Shown here: positions 12,600 through 24,900 of the stretch, piece by piece
Layout: each line of letters starts with the position of its first letter
Numbering within the stretch: the stretch's first letter is position 1
Origin: Atrichornis clamosus
Taxonomy: Eukaryota > Chordata > Aves > Passeriformes > Menuridae
Assembly: GCA_013400975.1 (NCBI GenBank)
Contig: WBMZ01003466.1
Span: 146,501-210,500, forward strand
Direction: 5' to 3'
Length of the DNA stretch: 64,000 nt
The notes under the pieces: model-generated
The model's input: the letters and a program-made list of their open reading frames with translations, nothing else
Databases searched by the model: none
Told to the model about the DNA's origin: nothing
Made by a program: the position numbers and the translations under genes

Positions 12600-15120
12600 G
12601 GTGATCCTGGTGATATCTCACAAAAAATCCTCAACCAAAACCATGTGTGTATATAGGCATATAAAAATGTATAGGTACATGTTGATATAAATATATTTAA
12701 GCAAATTTCTCTTTCCTTCAGTTGCTGCTCCAGCAGTTGGAGAACATACAGTACAGATTTAACAAAACTGGGCACTTGTGTATAACATTTGTCATTCAAA
12801 CTATTTTAATTTCTCATAAATAACCACTCCAGCCTCCTATTTTTTTTTAATGCAGACTAGTATTAAAAATAAGCACTACCTTTTTATATTGTGCTCCAAA
12901 TTACTTCTGTTCTGATTCAGTGAGTCTGTAATGGCTGTTATGGTTGAGTTTCAGCTGATGACAAACACTACTGTGGATCAAAAACTCTTGGGAAATGGCT
13001 ACAATTTGGGATTTGTAAGACCCAGAGCTGTAGAGTACCAAGCATTAATACAAAACAAGACTCTACTGTGGATTTCTACAAAATTAAGATCATTATGAAG
13101 CCTCTTAGTCAGATAAAGTGCCTCTACCTCAGTGCCTGATCAGGAAATATTCCTCTATCTATCACAAATTACCTGTAGGTGACCCAAAATGCAGCTGAGG
13201 AGTTAAGGGGGGATCAAATAATTTGGTATTTAAGACCCCCATCTCTGCAGGTTGCAATTTCTCTGTGGGGCACACTTAGGTAACTGCAGGATTCTTCAGG
13301 CAGGAATTGCACTGGAGCGGTTAGAGGCAGTTGTAGAAATTTTCCTGATTGAAAACTTCCCATGTAAAGTATTTTTCAATGAGAAATTGGATTTTCAACT
13401 CTTTTTTTTTTTGGTTTCCACAAAAATTTTGACATTTTATTTCACAGCTGGAAGGATCTGGAGGCAAATAACACTTGCCATTTAGTGTTCTTTTTTAGTG
13501 TTAAGCTAAATTTAGTGTTCGTATTTTCAGTTATTTTTTTAGCTTTACAGTTTTCACTTCTCAGTGAAATCTTTCCTTCACTACTGAGGCAAATCAGAGT
13601 TTTCCCATCCACTTCAGCAGGACCAAGATTTCGCTTTGGACGTTTTACTACAAGAAATCATTCTTGTAGGGATCTTAAATGTCCCTACCTGTAACCTGTA
13701 CTTTAAAAAGGTTACAGGGATAACTTAGGGAACAACAAACCACTTAGCCTGCTCTTGATTCCAAGTAAAACATCATGATTAACCCAAAACCTTATTAGCA
13801 AAGAATGAGAGGATAAAATACAATTAATGACAGCCAGCAGGGAGGAATATAAATCTTGTCATATAAACATACTGTCTTCTTGACAGGATTACATTTCTAC
13901 TGGAGAGAAGTAACTGGGACGATAAAATATACCTGGATTTCTCCAGGGAATTTCACTTAGTCCAGCTAATGGTATTTAAATATGTATTGGATGTTTTAAA
14001 CACTGACTCATCAGTGGATCTCTTCATATAAACCCAGTATTTATCCTGATGTACTGTTCAGATAAATCCAGTGTTTCTACCAATGATCCAAGCAGAGATG
14101 GAAAATCCATTTGGTGAGGGCTGCAGGGTGAGCTGGGACTTGATGGAGCACTGAAAAACCAGGAGAAAAGGTAGGAGCAATAGGAATCTGCAAGTTAAGG
14201 GGCTTCAGTCCAACAGAATTCATTTGGGATGAAGCAAATCCTGTGGGAACAACGCATGTGGATTTTAGCTGTGGTTCCAAATACTCCAAGGCACGAGCAG
14301 ATTTATAGGTGGGCAGTCACCTGCACTAACTTCATAGTGCAATGACTGTGTATAAAGCAAACCAATAATAAATTCACTAATCAAACAAACCAAGCAAATA
14401 AATCAAGCAAGCAAGGAACAGATTTTCTTCTTATATGAAGCTTTAATGGGGTCCCAACATGAAACGTCCACATTTCAGGAGTATGGGAAAATATTCTAAG
14501 GAAAAGTTAGAGGAGGCCACAGAAATGATCTGAGGGCTGGAAATCCACCTTCTGCTGGGAAGCTTAAAGAACTTGACATATTCAGCTTATCAGAAACCCT
14601 GAGTGATGCTTTGACTGCTGTGTGCAGGCATCCCTCCGTGAGAGCCAGCTCCTCAGTCTAGCTGAGAAAGCAGATTTAGCTGGGTATTTATGTTGACCAA
14701 ATTTAGCAGTAAAATAATAACTTTGTATTAAAATGAGACACAGTTCCTGGTTGTGAAGGTGATGGAAGCTCACAACAGTTTCTCAAGTGCACTCCTGAGT
14801 GCTCTCTGTTCTTCACAAGAGGATTAACTGCCCTTCGGAAGCATATACATAAAATCAAGCTGGATTACAGGGAAATTTTATTGCAAAGACAGTTTGGAAC
14901 AGGTGTATTGTGTGTGCTCCACGTGTGTGCATGTCCGGAGGGGCGTTGGCATGTCCGTGTGATAAAGCAGTGGAGCTGATTAGCGTGAACACTAATTGGT
15001 GTGTTTGTGTCATGCAAGGACACGCATGGATGAGATCGGCGGGTTCAGCTGGACAACCAAACAGGCCTGTGGAAAGCTCTTCTTTTAGCTTTACCCTTGC
15101 TCAGGAGGAGACTATATTTG
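12600..15120. other. Unique AT-rich non-coding DNA
   Basis: No gene is supported. TTTAGTGTT occurs three times within 39 bases (13481, 13494, 13511), a local short direct repeat. A 9-bp inverted repeat is listed separately at 13688-13718. A run of related CAAGCAA/CAAATAAAT words lies near 14385-14415. No CR1 copy is seen before 15124. Confidence 0.55.
13688..13718. repeat. 9-bp inverted repeat (CCTGTAACC/GGTTACAGG)
   Basis: CCTGTAACC at 13688-13696 is perfectly complementary to GGTTACAGG at 13710-13718 around a 13-base AT-rich loop. The arms resemble a grainyhead-like core (AACCNGTT-type) only loosely. The surrounding DNA is unique and non-coding. The structure is real; any function is unknown. 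Confidence 0.5.
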
Positions 15121-15123
15121 TAT

Positions 15124-15262
15124 AGAATCCCAGAATCACTGAGGTTGGGAAAGCCCTCCAAAACCAGAGCTCTGAGTGCCACGTCCAGGCCTTCCTTGGA
15201 CACCTGCAGGGACGGGGACTCCAAACCTCCCTGGGCAGCCCCTGCCAAGGCCTGACAGCTTT
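15124..15262 (-). mobile_element. CR1 LINE 3' fragment, minus strand
   Basis: Read on the minus strand this is the 3' end of a chicken-repeat-1 (CR1) non-LTR retrotransposon. The plus strand starts with the complement of the tail (TAGAATCCCAGAATCAC), then GAGGTTGGGAAAGCCCTCC, then the hallmark block near 15185-15240 whose reverse complement reads as a CCTGGCAGG/CTGCCC-rich CR1 3' UTR. The first bases keep the 3' terminal repeat, so this is a normal 5'-truncated insertion. Similarity fades after about 15262. It encodes nothing. It belongs to the same broad 3'-end type as the copies at 36.35, 39.7 and 51.9 kb. Confidence 0.88.
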
Positions 15263-16470
15263 CATTAGAATTTCCAATGAAAACATTTTATTTCTCCAGA
15301 CTTTTGAGATTTGAATGTCTGGGGCCCTTGTATGAAAAGTTAAAAAAAACTTCTCTAGCAAGCAGATACCTTTCTACTGAAAGATTGCCTTGGTTAAAAA
15401 TCTGATTTCCACTGCAAAAGGTGGAATAAAAGTTTTCAAAGGAAATAAAAAAAAATCAGACAACTGCAGCATCCTGCATCAGTCTGAACCTTGCCAGCAC
15501 TTCTGTAAGAGAAGGGATTGACAAAATAATTCATTAACAGGAATGTTCTCCTGATGGAGGGGATTCAAGAGCTGCAGGAGAAACTTTAAAGTCTCCTTTG
15601 TGTCCCCAAACACAAACACGGCTCAAAGGGGCGGCTCGGAGTGCTGTGAACTCCTTGTGGATTGGCTTGGAGGGAAGTTGCCCTTGATTTAGGAGCACAT
15701 TCCCATCCACCCAAAGGCTGGGGACACTGGCAAGGGAGAGAACAGTGCTGGGATTGTGCCTGGCACCAAAGGAACAGCAATTTGTTGTGGGGAGAGGATG
15801 TTTCTGTGAGCAGGGGGATGTGTGGGGAGTGTAGCAGGAAAGTGCCCCGGAAGGGATTGTTCTCCTGGGCTGCCTGCTGGGGTGTGGAGAGCTGTTCCAA
15901 ATCTTCCACTTAACAAAGCAGCTTCCCAGCCTCCCTTCCCTGGAACAGCCCCTTTTCCTGCCTGCACGGGTGCTGTGATTGCACCGAGGCCTTGGGAGTG
16001 TTGCCTTGGCAGAGGGACGCAGAGCAGAGCAGGGGCTGGCTTTGGACAGGGGCCTGTGTACACATTTGAAGACTGATTTTGGTGGATCCAGTTGGGTACA
16101 ACTGGTAAATGTCAGCCGTGGCCCTGCTTGCCCACTGGGTTCGATGTCGAGATGTGTTGCTGGCATCGTGCTGTGTTTTGGGACACCTTGGGTGTCTGTG
16201 GTGTCTGTGCCGCCTGTGCCCTTCTAGAAACCTGATGTTACTTAAAATGCTTTTGTGTCAGCTTCCCCTGATGGGAATTTCCCAAGTTTCCCGGATTTGG
16301 GAGTGATGGTGGGGCCATCACGTTTATCAGTGACCTGTGGCAGCTCTGACCCTTGCCCAAAAACACCTGTGCCAACGTCCCCTCTCGGTCTGCTCCCACT
16401 GCTGTTTGACCACTGTGTGTTTGTCACCGCACTGAGAGAGGGGCTCTTTGGGATGAGAATGGTCTGCCTG

Positions 16471-16550
16471 CACTCCAGTTGGAATTCCAGTTGGAATTCC
16501 TGGGGACTCCAGTTGGAAATCCTGCCTGGACTCCAGTTGGAATTCTTGGG
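16471..16550. repeat. Minisatellite-like CCAGTTGGAATTC repeat
   Basis: Four copies of a CTCCAGTTGGAATTC-type unit lie within 80 bases. The first two abut (13-base period), and the next two are spaced about 30 bases apart, with CTGGGGA- or CCTGCCTGGA-type spacers. Copies differ by single bases (GGAATTC, GGAAATC). It is a short, decayed tandem array, probably grown by replication slippage or unequal exchange. The frames crossing it on both strands are repeat-driven artefacts. Confidence 0.75.
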
Positions 16551-17210
16551 GTGTTCTGGGGCCGAGCACAGCAGCAGCCGCAGGTGCATCCCCAGCCCAC
16601 CCGGCAATCAGCAACCCAGCTCTTGTTAAAGAAGCAGAGGATTTTCCTTAAACTCTGATTAACCAATTATGTTCGTTCTGATTTAAATTCTTCTGTCATC
16701 TACTTCACCACGGGGCAGAGCAGTTTACTGAATTTAAAGAGGACTGCCACAGTTGTGTAAATGAATGAGATGTTTTCTTAAAATAACTATTTATACATGT
16801 AAATCTCTCCCTGGATCTGGGAAGCACTTCGCATCTCTCCCTCTAACTCATGCAGTGGCATCTCTCTCTGTCATGCCCGTCACATGGAGCCAGATTGTAA
16901 AATCCAGGGAGCAGAGGGCATGTCTCTCTTCCTTTTGTACAATGCCGTGGAGTGGCTGGAAGGGTGAGGACAAGAGAATGTTTTTCTGCCAGGGACACAA
17001 CAAATAAATTAAAGAGGCTTCTCTCTAATAGAAACTAAATTTGAGGCACTCTGTTTGTTCTGAAACAGCCGAGTTGGTATTTAGCTGAAATTGGGGTTAG
17101 AAAATTGGTTCATGTTTCTCCCGTTTAAAAGTAGGGCTGCTGTTCAAACAAATATTGTCATGTAATAATATTCCTGGAAATTTCTGCTGCTTAAATGCTG
17201 CTTGGCATTA

Positions 17211-17232
17211 TGGGTTCAATGTATTGAACCCA
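17211..17232. repeat. 10-bp perfect hairpin (TGGGTTCAAT/ATTGAACCCA)
   Basis: TGGGTTCAAT at 17211-17220 and ATTGAACCCA at 17223-17232 are perfectly complementary with only a GT dinucleotide between them, a 22-base near-palindrome. The GGTTCAA word recalls a tRNA T-loop, but no cloverleaf, acceptor stem or A box surrounds it. It may be a chance palindrome or a dimeric factor site. Confidence 0.6.
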
Positions 17233-17944
17233 AATCTCCAGTTGTTAACATCACAGTGGGATGAAAACTTGGAATATGAAGAAAACATTAAATTCATGAC
17301 ATTTCCTGTACACTTTTAAATGACCAAAACAAGTTTTCATTGGGGTTTTTTTTTTCAGATTTTGAAAAAATAAAGGGAAAAATCTAGTAACAACAATTAA
17401 ATCTTCTAAGTTAATTTCTAAGTTGCCTGGAAGAGACATGAACATTTGTAACTGGATGGGGGTGAATTGTTCATGTAACAAAACAGATACTGAGAAGGGC
17501 ATGTCCATACTTTTCACTTCTCTCTTTTTAGTATAAAAAGTATTTTCCATTTTGTCTGGCTTTTAAACTCATTTTCCCAGGTTGGAAATGCAGTAAGTGA
17601 AGGTGTACAAAGCAAAGGCTCTGACACAGTTTACTGCTACCTGCTTAAATGCTCCAAGTGAGGCCCCCGTGGATATAGATTTTGTTTTTAATGGAATATT
17701 TTGTCTTTAATATTTTATCTTTCACGGAAATCATTAGATGGACAAAAAGGCCCAACTCTTGCTTGCAAAAACTATCCATTAATGTGCCATCCTTCATCAG
17801 GATGGGTGGCAGGTTTGGTTTAATTCTGTATTTCCAACAGAAAGGAACTCTGATTCCAGTGTGCATTAAAGGTGGAAAGCTAATTTTTGAGGGTTCATGG
17901 TTGAAACTTATTTTAGCTTTATATTTTTCCTCCTGTCATGAAGG

Positions 17945-18060
17945 AAAGTAGAAATAAATGAGCTTGATTCGCCATTCAATTATGTTAATTTATAGCCCTA
18001 TAACCCCAGCAGTCATGCTGACATATAAATGATGAAGCAGAGCATATGATCAGATCCCTG
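17945..18060. promoter_or_regulatory. Candidate conserved regulatory block
   Basis: A short repeat-free stretch with AT-hook or homeodomain-type words (ATTCAATTATG, GTTAATTTAT, ATAAATGATG). There is no simple repeat and no open frame. The texture is like many amniote conserved noncoding elements. The call rests on motif density only. Confidence 0.2.
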
Positions 18061-20266
18061 TTACTACAAAAGAAGTGTTAAGCCAAGGGTGAGCACAAAT
18101 TTTGGAGACCAGTGGTGTCCAGATGGAAAATGCAGTTTGTCCACAGACTCCACAAAGTGTTCTGTCAAGGTACTTAATGAGGAGTTTTTCTGGATTCAAC
18201 ACTGAATCCTCATTTTGAAGGAAAGTCCATAGGTGTTTAATAAACCAACAACCAAAAAAACCCCACTGTAAGGTAAAGCTGTACCTTTAATCACAGCACA
18301 AACAGAACAATTCTTAGAAATCCAGGTAGATACTGTTTGTTTTTCATGTTGAAGAGCTTAATTTTTTTCTTTCTGAGCCTGATGATAATGATAGTAATTT
18401 GGACACTGAATGAAACGTGCACAGCTCTGCTTAGATCCCATTGATCCCAGAACTCCTATCCCTGTCTTCAGTGAAACTGTGCCATGACTGGAGTTGGGCT
18501 GTAATTATTAAACATTAAAGCAGTTCCATAAATGAAGGTGAGAGGTGCTGTTACCAGCACCAGGACAGAGTGGATTTGCTGTGCTGTGCTGTGAATTTTC
18601 TTGGGGTTCTTGGCAAACCTGAGAATGTTCCGTGGGCAAGGCTGAGTGTGCGGGGGGCCAGGGAGAGCAGCCAAAACTCCTCGTGGTTTGGGGAGCTGGA
18701 AAAGCAGAGCCCGCTCTGCACACGCCCGTGTCTTCGGTCACTGGTGGTGGGACAGAGGCAGCACCTCAGAGCCATTTCCCACGGGATCCCAAACTGCCCT
18801 CCGTGCCCGGCTGAGGTCAGGCGGTCCCGGGGGTCCCGTGCCGAGCCTTGGACGCGCCCAGCCCTGTCAGGTGGGCTGCAGCCCTCTGCGCTCGTGAGCA
18901 GAACCAGCAGAACCCCACAGCCTGTCTGCTCTGGGACTCGCGTTGTTCTTTCAAGTGATAAAAATCTCTTTTTTCTAGCTCCAGTGAAAACAGAGATTTC
19001 AGAGAGCTGGAAGGCCAGCCAAGTGTGCTGAAGTACACTCTGGCTCCTACTCACTCGCTGGCATTTTTCAACTGTATTGGAACCTGTTATATTAAAATGA
19101 GTCCTGGGGGCATTGGAAGCTTCAGTGTGTATCTTTGGGGAGGAGATTTGGCAACTTCCAATTCTCAGGGAGGATTTACAAAAGCTCCAATAAACCAAAG
19201 AAAAGCTCATTAAAAACATGCTGACTTTTTTTTTGTGTTCCCAGTAACCCTTTTGTCAGTCCTCTGGTGTTTCAAATGCCATCAGTGAACTGAAGTTGGT
19301 AGCCAGGGAGAGAAGCAAGGAGCCAAGGGACAGGTCAGACACGGAAGGGTTCATGTACAGTGTGTGACTTTTGTGCAAGAACTCAGGTGTGCATCCAGCT
19401 GTTCTGCATCTGTATCAATAAATGTGAGAGTTTGCATGTCCTTGTGCCACGTGTGCCACATGCCATGGGCACAGCATCTTTGTACAGACAAAATTTGCTT
19501 CTCACAGCGCAGTTTTGAACAATATTTTGGGCTGCACGTGGTGGGAGACTCAGGGAGTTGCTCTGTACCTACAGATATCGTGGCCTGGTGATTTCCACCA
19601 CACCCTTGTAGGTAACAACAGGAAAAGCGAGACGTGACAAAAGGAAATTTGTGCTTTTAAAGTGAGGGGGTTTTATAATTTCCAGAGGGGTTGAAAGCTA
19701 AAGTCTTGGGAATGATGCACAGTTTGTAGGATCCTTTCATGTCCCTGTTGCCATCCGTGGCAGTAGGACAGCACAAGCTCTGTGGGTTCTGGAGATGACA
19801 ATCCAAGGACAGGAACTTGTGATCTTGACTGTCTGAGTGCTGGAGCGCTCTGCAAGCCACTGCCTCTTCCTTCCAGAGCACGCTGCAAATCTATTTCTTC
19901 TATCCTCAATTAGGCAAGGAAACCCAAGTGAGGTGATCATTAGAAAGCTTGGCTGGCTGTAACTCTCCCTGACTCGTGGGGCCTCTGGAGAGCACAGGAG
20001 GATCCAACCAAGCCACCAGAAGTTGGCTGTTTTCTCCTGTTTTAGAGAGTGTGTAGTTTCTCTTAATTCTCCGTGAACCTGACATCTGATAGGACATCTA
20101 ATAAAGCCCATAAGTAGCATTTTATGAAGCTACGCTTCCCTCCTAAGCTCACCAGGGATCATTTTTCTCTTTGAAAAACAGCTCATCATTAGGAATCAAA
20201 GATGTTTGATATACAAAATAATTTCCCAAATTAGGGTTTGTCAAACGTAGGTTTGCAAATCTCTGC

Positions 20267-20283
20267 TTTTTTTTTTTTTTTTT
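20267..20283. repeat. Poly-T tract followed by T-rich DNA
   Basis: A run of 17 T leads into TAATTATTTTTTATTATTTTTTATTC and a pyrimidine-rich stretch to about 20340. It lies about 160 bases upstream of the CpG island at 20440. The T-rich tract may act as a nucleosome-poor segment, which is inference. No retroposed source is recognisable. Confidence 0.8.
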
Positions 20284-20439
20284 GTAATTATTTTTTATTA
20301 TTTTTTATTCTTTTTCCCCTTTCTCTCCCTTGCTCTCATCTTTAGGTTGATTATATCTTGGAACTAGAGGCAAAATAAATTTCTTCCACCCTTTCCCCTC
20401 CTTCCATCCCTGCCTGTGCCTCCCCTTACCTCACCCCCT

Positions 20440-20650
20440 CCTGGCAGCCGCGGCTCAGCCGCACCTGAGCGGTGCCCGCAGGGCACACCCAGCCAGGGCT
20501 CCGTTAAATCCCAGCCAGCCCTGCAGTGCCCACCGGACACTCCCGAGCTGCCCGGGCTCCCGGCAGGGCCGGGGAGCCGGGGCTGGAGCCGAGGGAGAGG
20601 GGGCTGCCGGCGGCTCTCCCTCCTCCCGGTGCCAGCAAACAGTTAACGGT
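20440..20650. promoter_or_regulatory. Small CpG island
   Basis: About 17 CpG dinucleotides by hand count occur in roughly 205 bases of about 70% G+C, from CCGCGG near 20448 to AACGG near 20647. My rough observed/expected ratio is about 0.65, just meeting the usual island criteria. The frame at 20416-20646 is a Pro/Gly/Arg-rich composition artefact. The island directly abuts the conserved-looking block that follows, so it could be an enhancer-associated (orphan) island or the promoter of an unannotated transcript. No TATA box is seen on either strand. Confidence 0.5.
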
Positions 20651-20970
20651 TTAATACTTTACAAAAAAGTCAAGACAGACTTGTGATTCTTGATGTTAAT
20701 GAAGGTGTCACACATTGTCTAGAGAAAGTTGTGCCTGGCAATCTTCCTTTTTTCGGATGCCTACACCACTGACATTTCATCTCGCATTCAAAGAGCACTA
20801 CCTTAATGAAATGCATAATTAACATATTCTAATTGTGCTGAGCGCTGTGATGATTTTGACAGAACTCACTTTCCATGTCTAATTTGATGCTAATTTAATC
20901 TGTTCCTCTCCCGCTGACATGACCTTTCTTGATTGAGTTTCACTGAGGAAATTTTTTGATGGATTGATTT
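20650..20970. promoter_or_regulatory. Candidate conserved noncoding element next to CpG island
   Basis: Repeat-free DNA with a very enhancer-like texture: AACAGTTAACGG, GATGTTAATGAAGG, CCTTAATGAAATGCATAATT, AATTGTGCTGAG and GATGCTAATTTAATC follow one another over 300 bases. It has many TAAT homeodomain cores and a POU-like ATGCATAATTA word near 20813-20822. No frame of interest runs through it. The abrupt switch from a 70% G+C island to this AT-balanced block is typical of developmental enhancers beside orphan CpG islands. Conservation is inferred, not measured. Confidence 0.4.
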
Positions 20971-21720
20971 ATCAGCACTGCGGAGACAACAAAGGCTCAG
21001 GGTGCACGGCAGAGCCGGGGTGGGAATGGCCTCCAACGCCTGCACACCCTGAACTTCCCGGCTCCGGCGTCCTCCTTCCAGAGCCTGCGTGTCTGATCTA
21101 CTGATGGAATTCAAGAAATGTGACATCTGCGTGTGGGTTTGATCTCTGCGATAAATACAGTAAATATCTCATTGTGCTGGTGAATCTCCTGGAGGGGAAG
21201 CTTCTCTCTGCCCTGGCTGCTGCTGCCGTGTGGGAAGGGCCACGGGCCACCGAGGGCAGGGCAGGGCTGGCCAGGCCCAGTGGCCCCGGCTGCTGCACCT
21301 GTGTTCATTGACCTGGGCATTGCTGCCCATCAGCAAAGTGAGAAGTGCAGAGAAACGGGGGTGTGAGAGCCGCCACAAAATGTAACCTACTTTTAGGAGG
21401 CTCTTTCATCCAACTTTTTTAATGCTTCCTTCGTGTTCAATATCCAGGGTGAGCATTTATAACACCACACGTAGATGTGCACACACATTCCCTGTGCAGA
21501 TATAGAGATATCATTTGTGGCTTGTGTATATATGATTACACCCTCATTCAAACATCGGAGAGAAGGTTTAATAATCCTCCTAATGTTGTGAGAGATATCA
21601 GCTGTATCTTCCCAGCTCAGGAGGTGAGTGTGTGCTTGTGGAAACACACAGCTGTGAGCAAATCTCATGGGGAAATAGTGAATATTCTGATTGCTCCACA
21701 AAAGAGGAAATTTAGGACTA

Positions 21721-21915
21721 AGAGGGTGGGGAGGCCCTGGCACAGGGTGCCCAGAGAAGCTGTGGCTGCCCCTGGATCCCTGGACGTGTCCAAGGCCAGG
21801 CTGGACGGGGCTTGGAGCACCCTGGGATAGTGGGAGGTGTCCCTGCCATGGCAGGGGTGGAATGGGATGGGCTTTAAGATCCCTCCCAACCCAAACCATT
21901 CCATGAATCCATGAA
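21721..21915 (+). mobile_element. CR1 LINE 3' fragment, plus strand
   Basis: A 5'-truncated CR1 copy. In order it shows GGCCCTGGCACAGGGTGCCC, the AGAGAAGCTGTGGCTGCCCC block, TGTCCAAGGCCAGGCTGGAC, GGTGTCCCTGCCATGGCAGG, and the terminal CCTCCCAACCCAAACCATTC followed by a decayed ATGAATCCATGAA tail. This 3' end (ATGGGCTTTAAGATCCC) defines the same CR1 subfamily as the copy at 57.2 kb, and differs from those at 36.35 and 39.7 kb. It carries no coding capacity; frames crossing it are artefacts. Confidence 0.95.
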
Positions 21916-21919
21916 AACT

Positions 21920-24900
21920 TCTCTTCTGGATCAGGTGGTCTGTACCTACTGCTTTGTAATGTGGCAGCTTCTTGCTACCCTCATAGAGCACCTGCCTTAT
22001 TACACAGGGTCTGTATCAGAAAGAAAGATCCTTCCTGGCCCTCGCAGTGACCTCTTCTATACCCTGAAGCACCAGATTTAATTTCCTTGTTGCACTACAG
22101 CTGCTGCTGGTCATAAACTCCGAGTTGCTTGTACTGCATTAGCAAGTGTGGTTTTGCTGCTTTAGAAAAAGCAGAGAGAGCATCTCACTTCAGAGATCAT
22201 CATAATATTTAATTGACAGTATTGTTGAAATGAATTTTATAAACACCAGTCACATTAAAAAAAAAAAAAAAAGGAAAATTAAGAATTTATGTTTCATCTT
22301 GTTACAGATTTAAGAAGTTAAGACACACATGTTCACTTTCTTGAGGATTTGATGGAATAGTTTAGTTTTTAAAATGACTTCTTGACGCAAGTCCCAGATT
22401 TCCTTATCAGTGTTTAAGCTACTCTGAGCAAAGAGGAGAAGGGCAAAGCCAGCCCAGAAAGGAGGGGAGCAGATTCCCCCAGCTGGAGATGGGAGCTGCT
22501 CGTGCACTGAGTGGGATGGGGGATCCGGGTCAAGAGGGGCTCCCATTCCAAGTGCCCAGCACGAAGGCACTCGTGGGAAGCCCTGCAGAGCCAGGTGGGC
22601 TGGGGGTCAAAACAGCCAGGACCCCACAGGTGCTCCCCTCCCCACCCCAGCACCTCCTGAACACCCGTGTGGAAGAACCAGTGGTCCCCAGCCCTCCTCT
22701 GGGGGTCAAGTTGAGGCTTGGACCTTCTCAAACTAAACCTGGATTTATTGATGCCAGGGACTCACATCCATCTGCACGGGGCCTGAGTCTGGGCTCTCAA
22801 GTGGATCTCTGTGTGTGGCTTTGTTTGGGGTTTTTTATGTGGGTAATTTTTTATTTTTTGAAAAGAAAACGCATTTTGCAATAGAGTCCTTCCTGTCTGA
22901 TTTCAGTTCTTTCCTCTTCAGAGGAAGGGCCAGTACTGATTAATTCACAGATCCCTTGCTCTCACAAAAAAATAAAAAAAGCACTTGTGTATCCATTCTG
23001 GCTAAGTCTGTTGGGCAGCTGCATCCCAAAATGTGTAAACCACGTTATAACTGTGAAACTATGAGTCATTCAGTGTTATTTACCATTGATACTGGCAGGC
23101 AGCCTGATCTGTTCCTGTAATTATGTCTCTGTCTCTACCAGTGAGATCAAAAGTACAGAAATTCCAAGTAATAGGAGTACAACTATATCAGTGGGGTGAA
23201 ACTGAGCATCTGGATCAGAGAAAGAGATATTGAGTGCACAGTGTTGCAGGAGATCAAAGAGGGAACTAAATCTAATAAAACAGTAATAATTGGTAAGCTC
23301 ACTTCCAACATATGGAACATCAGAATTTGGTATTAAAATGTTATTTCTGAAGAACTTTAAAAAATTGGAACAGATAGTTTGAGGACATACAAGACTTGTG
23401 TGCATTCTGCTCTAGGCTGTGTTTCTGAGAGGAAATCAGATGCCTTCATCCATATTTAGGAAACTAATTTAAGAACAATTTTTTTTTTTAAAGAATCCTA
23501 AAGAAATCTTTCCTGGATACTTTCATCTGTGGTCACCTGGGCACTTCTGGTTATTTTACTGATGAACCCAACTGGAAAGAAGGGAGTGGAATTGAGTTTG
23601 CAGCCATGCCTGTTCATCAAATGCTCTTTTTCATTAGAACAGTTCACTTCAATAAAATCCTGGGCACGTTTGATAAGACAGTGTTCAAGGAACAAAGCTG
23701 TTAGGAAATGACTTGCTCATAAGTTCCAGCAATAATTTTTGGCCTTAGAATATTACTTGGTGTTTTTCATTGTCAGTGGCAAATGAAAACGTAGCATTTC
23801 AATTGTGAGCCATTAGGAGGGGAGCGAGGCCCCCTGTTCTGTGCAGTTCATCTCCAAATTGCACCAGAACACTTGGGTGAACTTCTGATCTGCCACTACT
23901 CACAGGGGAAAAAAACAACAACATTCCCAGGAAATGTCCATTAATTTGAGTGATTGAATATTCAAGGAGAAGGTTTCTCTTATCAAGGTTTCTACAGAAG
24001 GAAAGTGAGAATTAGTAAAATGTGGTTAATGGAAATAGAACCTGACTGCTGTATGAAGGGAAGTTTTGAACATGGAATGCTTTGCAGATGGGTGCATCTC
24101 CTTGCAAAATGGCTGAGGACAGAAATGTTTGGAACATGGAAAGGGAAAATTTAAGATATAGATATAGATAGATGCAGTGAGTCATTCTTGTAACTGCATC
24201 TGTATTCCGGTATCTCCATTGTTCAGATTTGTTCCCGATGGAACTATAAAAGCCGTGATTTATATCCGTGGAAAGGTTATTTAGAATGTAGGCTCTGCAC
24301 AATATGGTTTGTGAGAGAACAAGTGTGGAAAGGCATCGTGGTAGGTAGATAAAATACTGGCTAAAACAGAAACAGAAACGTGGCACCGTTTTCAAGGGAC
24401 TCTTTGCTGTGGTGCTGGTTGCACGAGTATTTAGTATTGTCTATTTTTTGATCAGCTCTCTGACACCTCAGGAATGATAGTTATGACTCATATAACCTCG
24501 ATTCTTCTTCTAAGAGAACATCATAGGAAATATTTCCCCAGTAGCCTTAAGGGATCCATGGTAAAGCAGAGTTTGTGGCTTCCATCAGGTGATGGGCTCA
24601 TCAAATATTAAAGCACTTTGCAGTCTTCTCTCTTCCAAAACTGAAAAAGCGTTTGGGAACACCATTTTGGCCTTGAATCTGCTCAGGTCTGTCCTTCATT
24701 TTGGGGTATTTTGAAGGATTGACTCACAGCTCTCTATTCATGGCAAAGAATGAGCACCAGTAAGGATCGAGTGGCACATTTGGACTTAAATTAAGGATTT
24801 GACCCCACATCTATAAAAATGGGCTGTATATGCACATTCTGCACAGCCCTTGGACTTCAAAAGCAAAGGGAGCAGCTGTCTGGATCCGTGATCCTTGTCA

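Larger units (their letters stand above)
15265..20266. other. Unique non-coding DNA with GC-rich pockets
   Basis: No gene is supported. Bases 15600-16240 and 18630-18900 are GC-richer and host the two longest frames of the window on the minus strand (15534-16166, 210 codons; 18551-19219, 222 codons). Each is overlapped by plus-strand frames, and each translation is rich in Ser, Pro, Gly and Arg with no domain. Local repeats at 16471-16550 and 17211-17232 and a regulatory-looking block at 17945-18060 are listed separately. Confidence 0.55.

Noticed and set aside
13710..13735. Resemblance of GGTTACAGGGATAAC to a mitochondrial 16S rRNA segment (possible NUMT)
   Set aside because: The match is limited to about 8-10 bases and does not extend on either side.
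15534..16166. 210-codon minus frame
   Set aside because: Overlaps other frames on both strands, has a low-complexity translation and no recognisable family.
17211..17232. Possible tRNA T-arm (GGTTCAA word)
   Set aside because: No acceptor, D or anticodon arms at tRNA spacing; it is a simple hairpin.
18551..19219. Longest open frame, 222 codons, minus strand
   Set aside because: No domain, Ser/Arg/Pro-rich, overlapped by several plus-strand frames (18570-19031, 18646-18897). Consistent with chance in a GC-richer pocket.
23121..23405. 94-codon hydrophobic minus frame
   Set aside because: AT-rich composition gives hydrophobic residues; no family recognised and no splice context.
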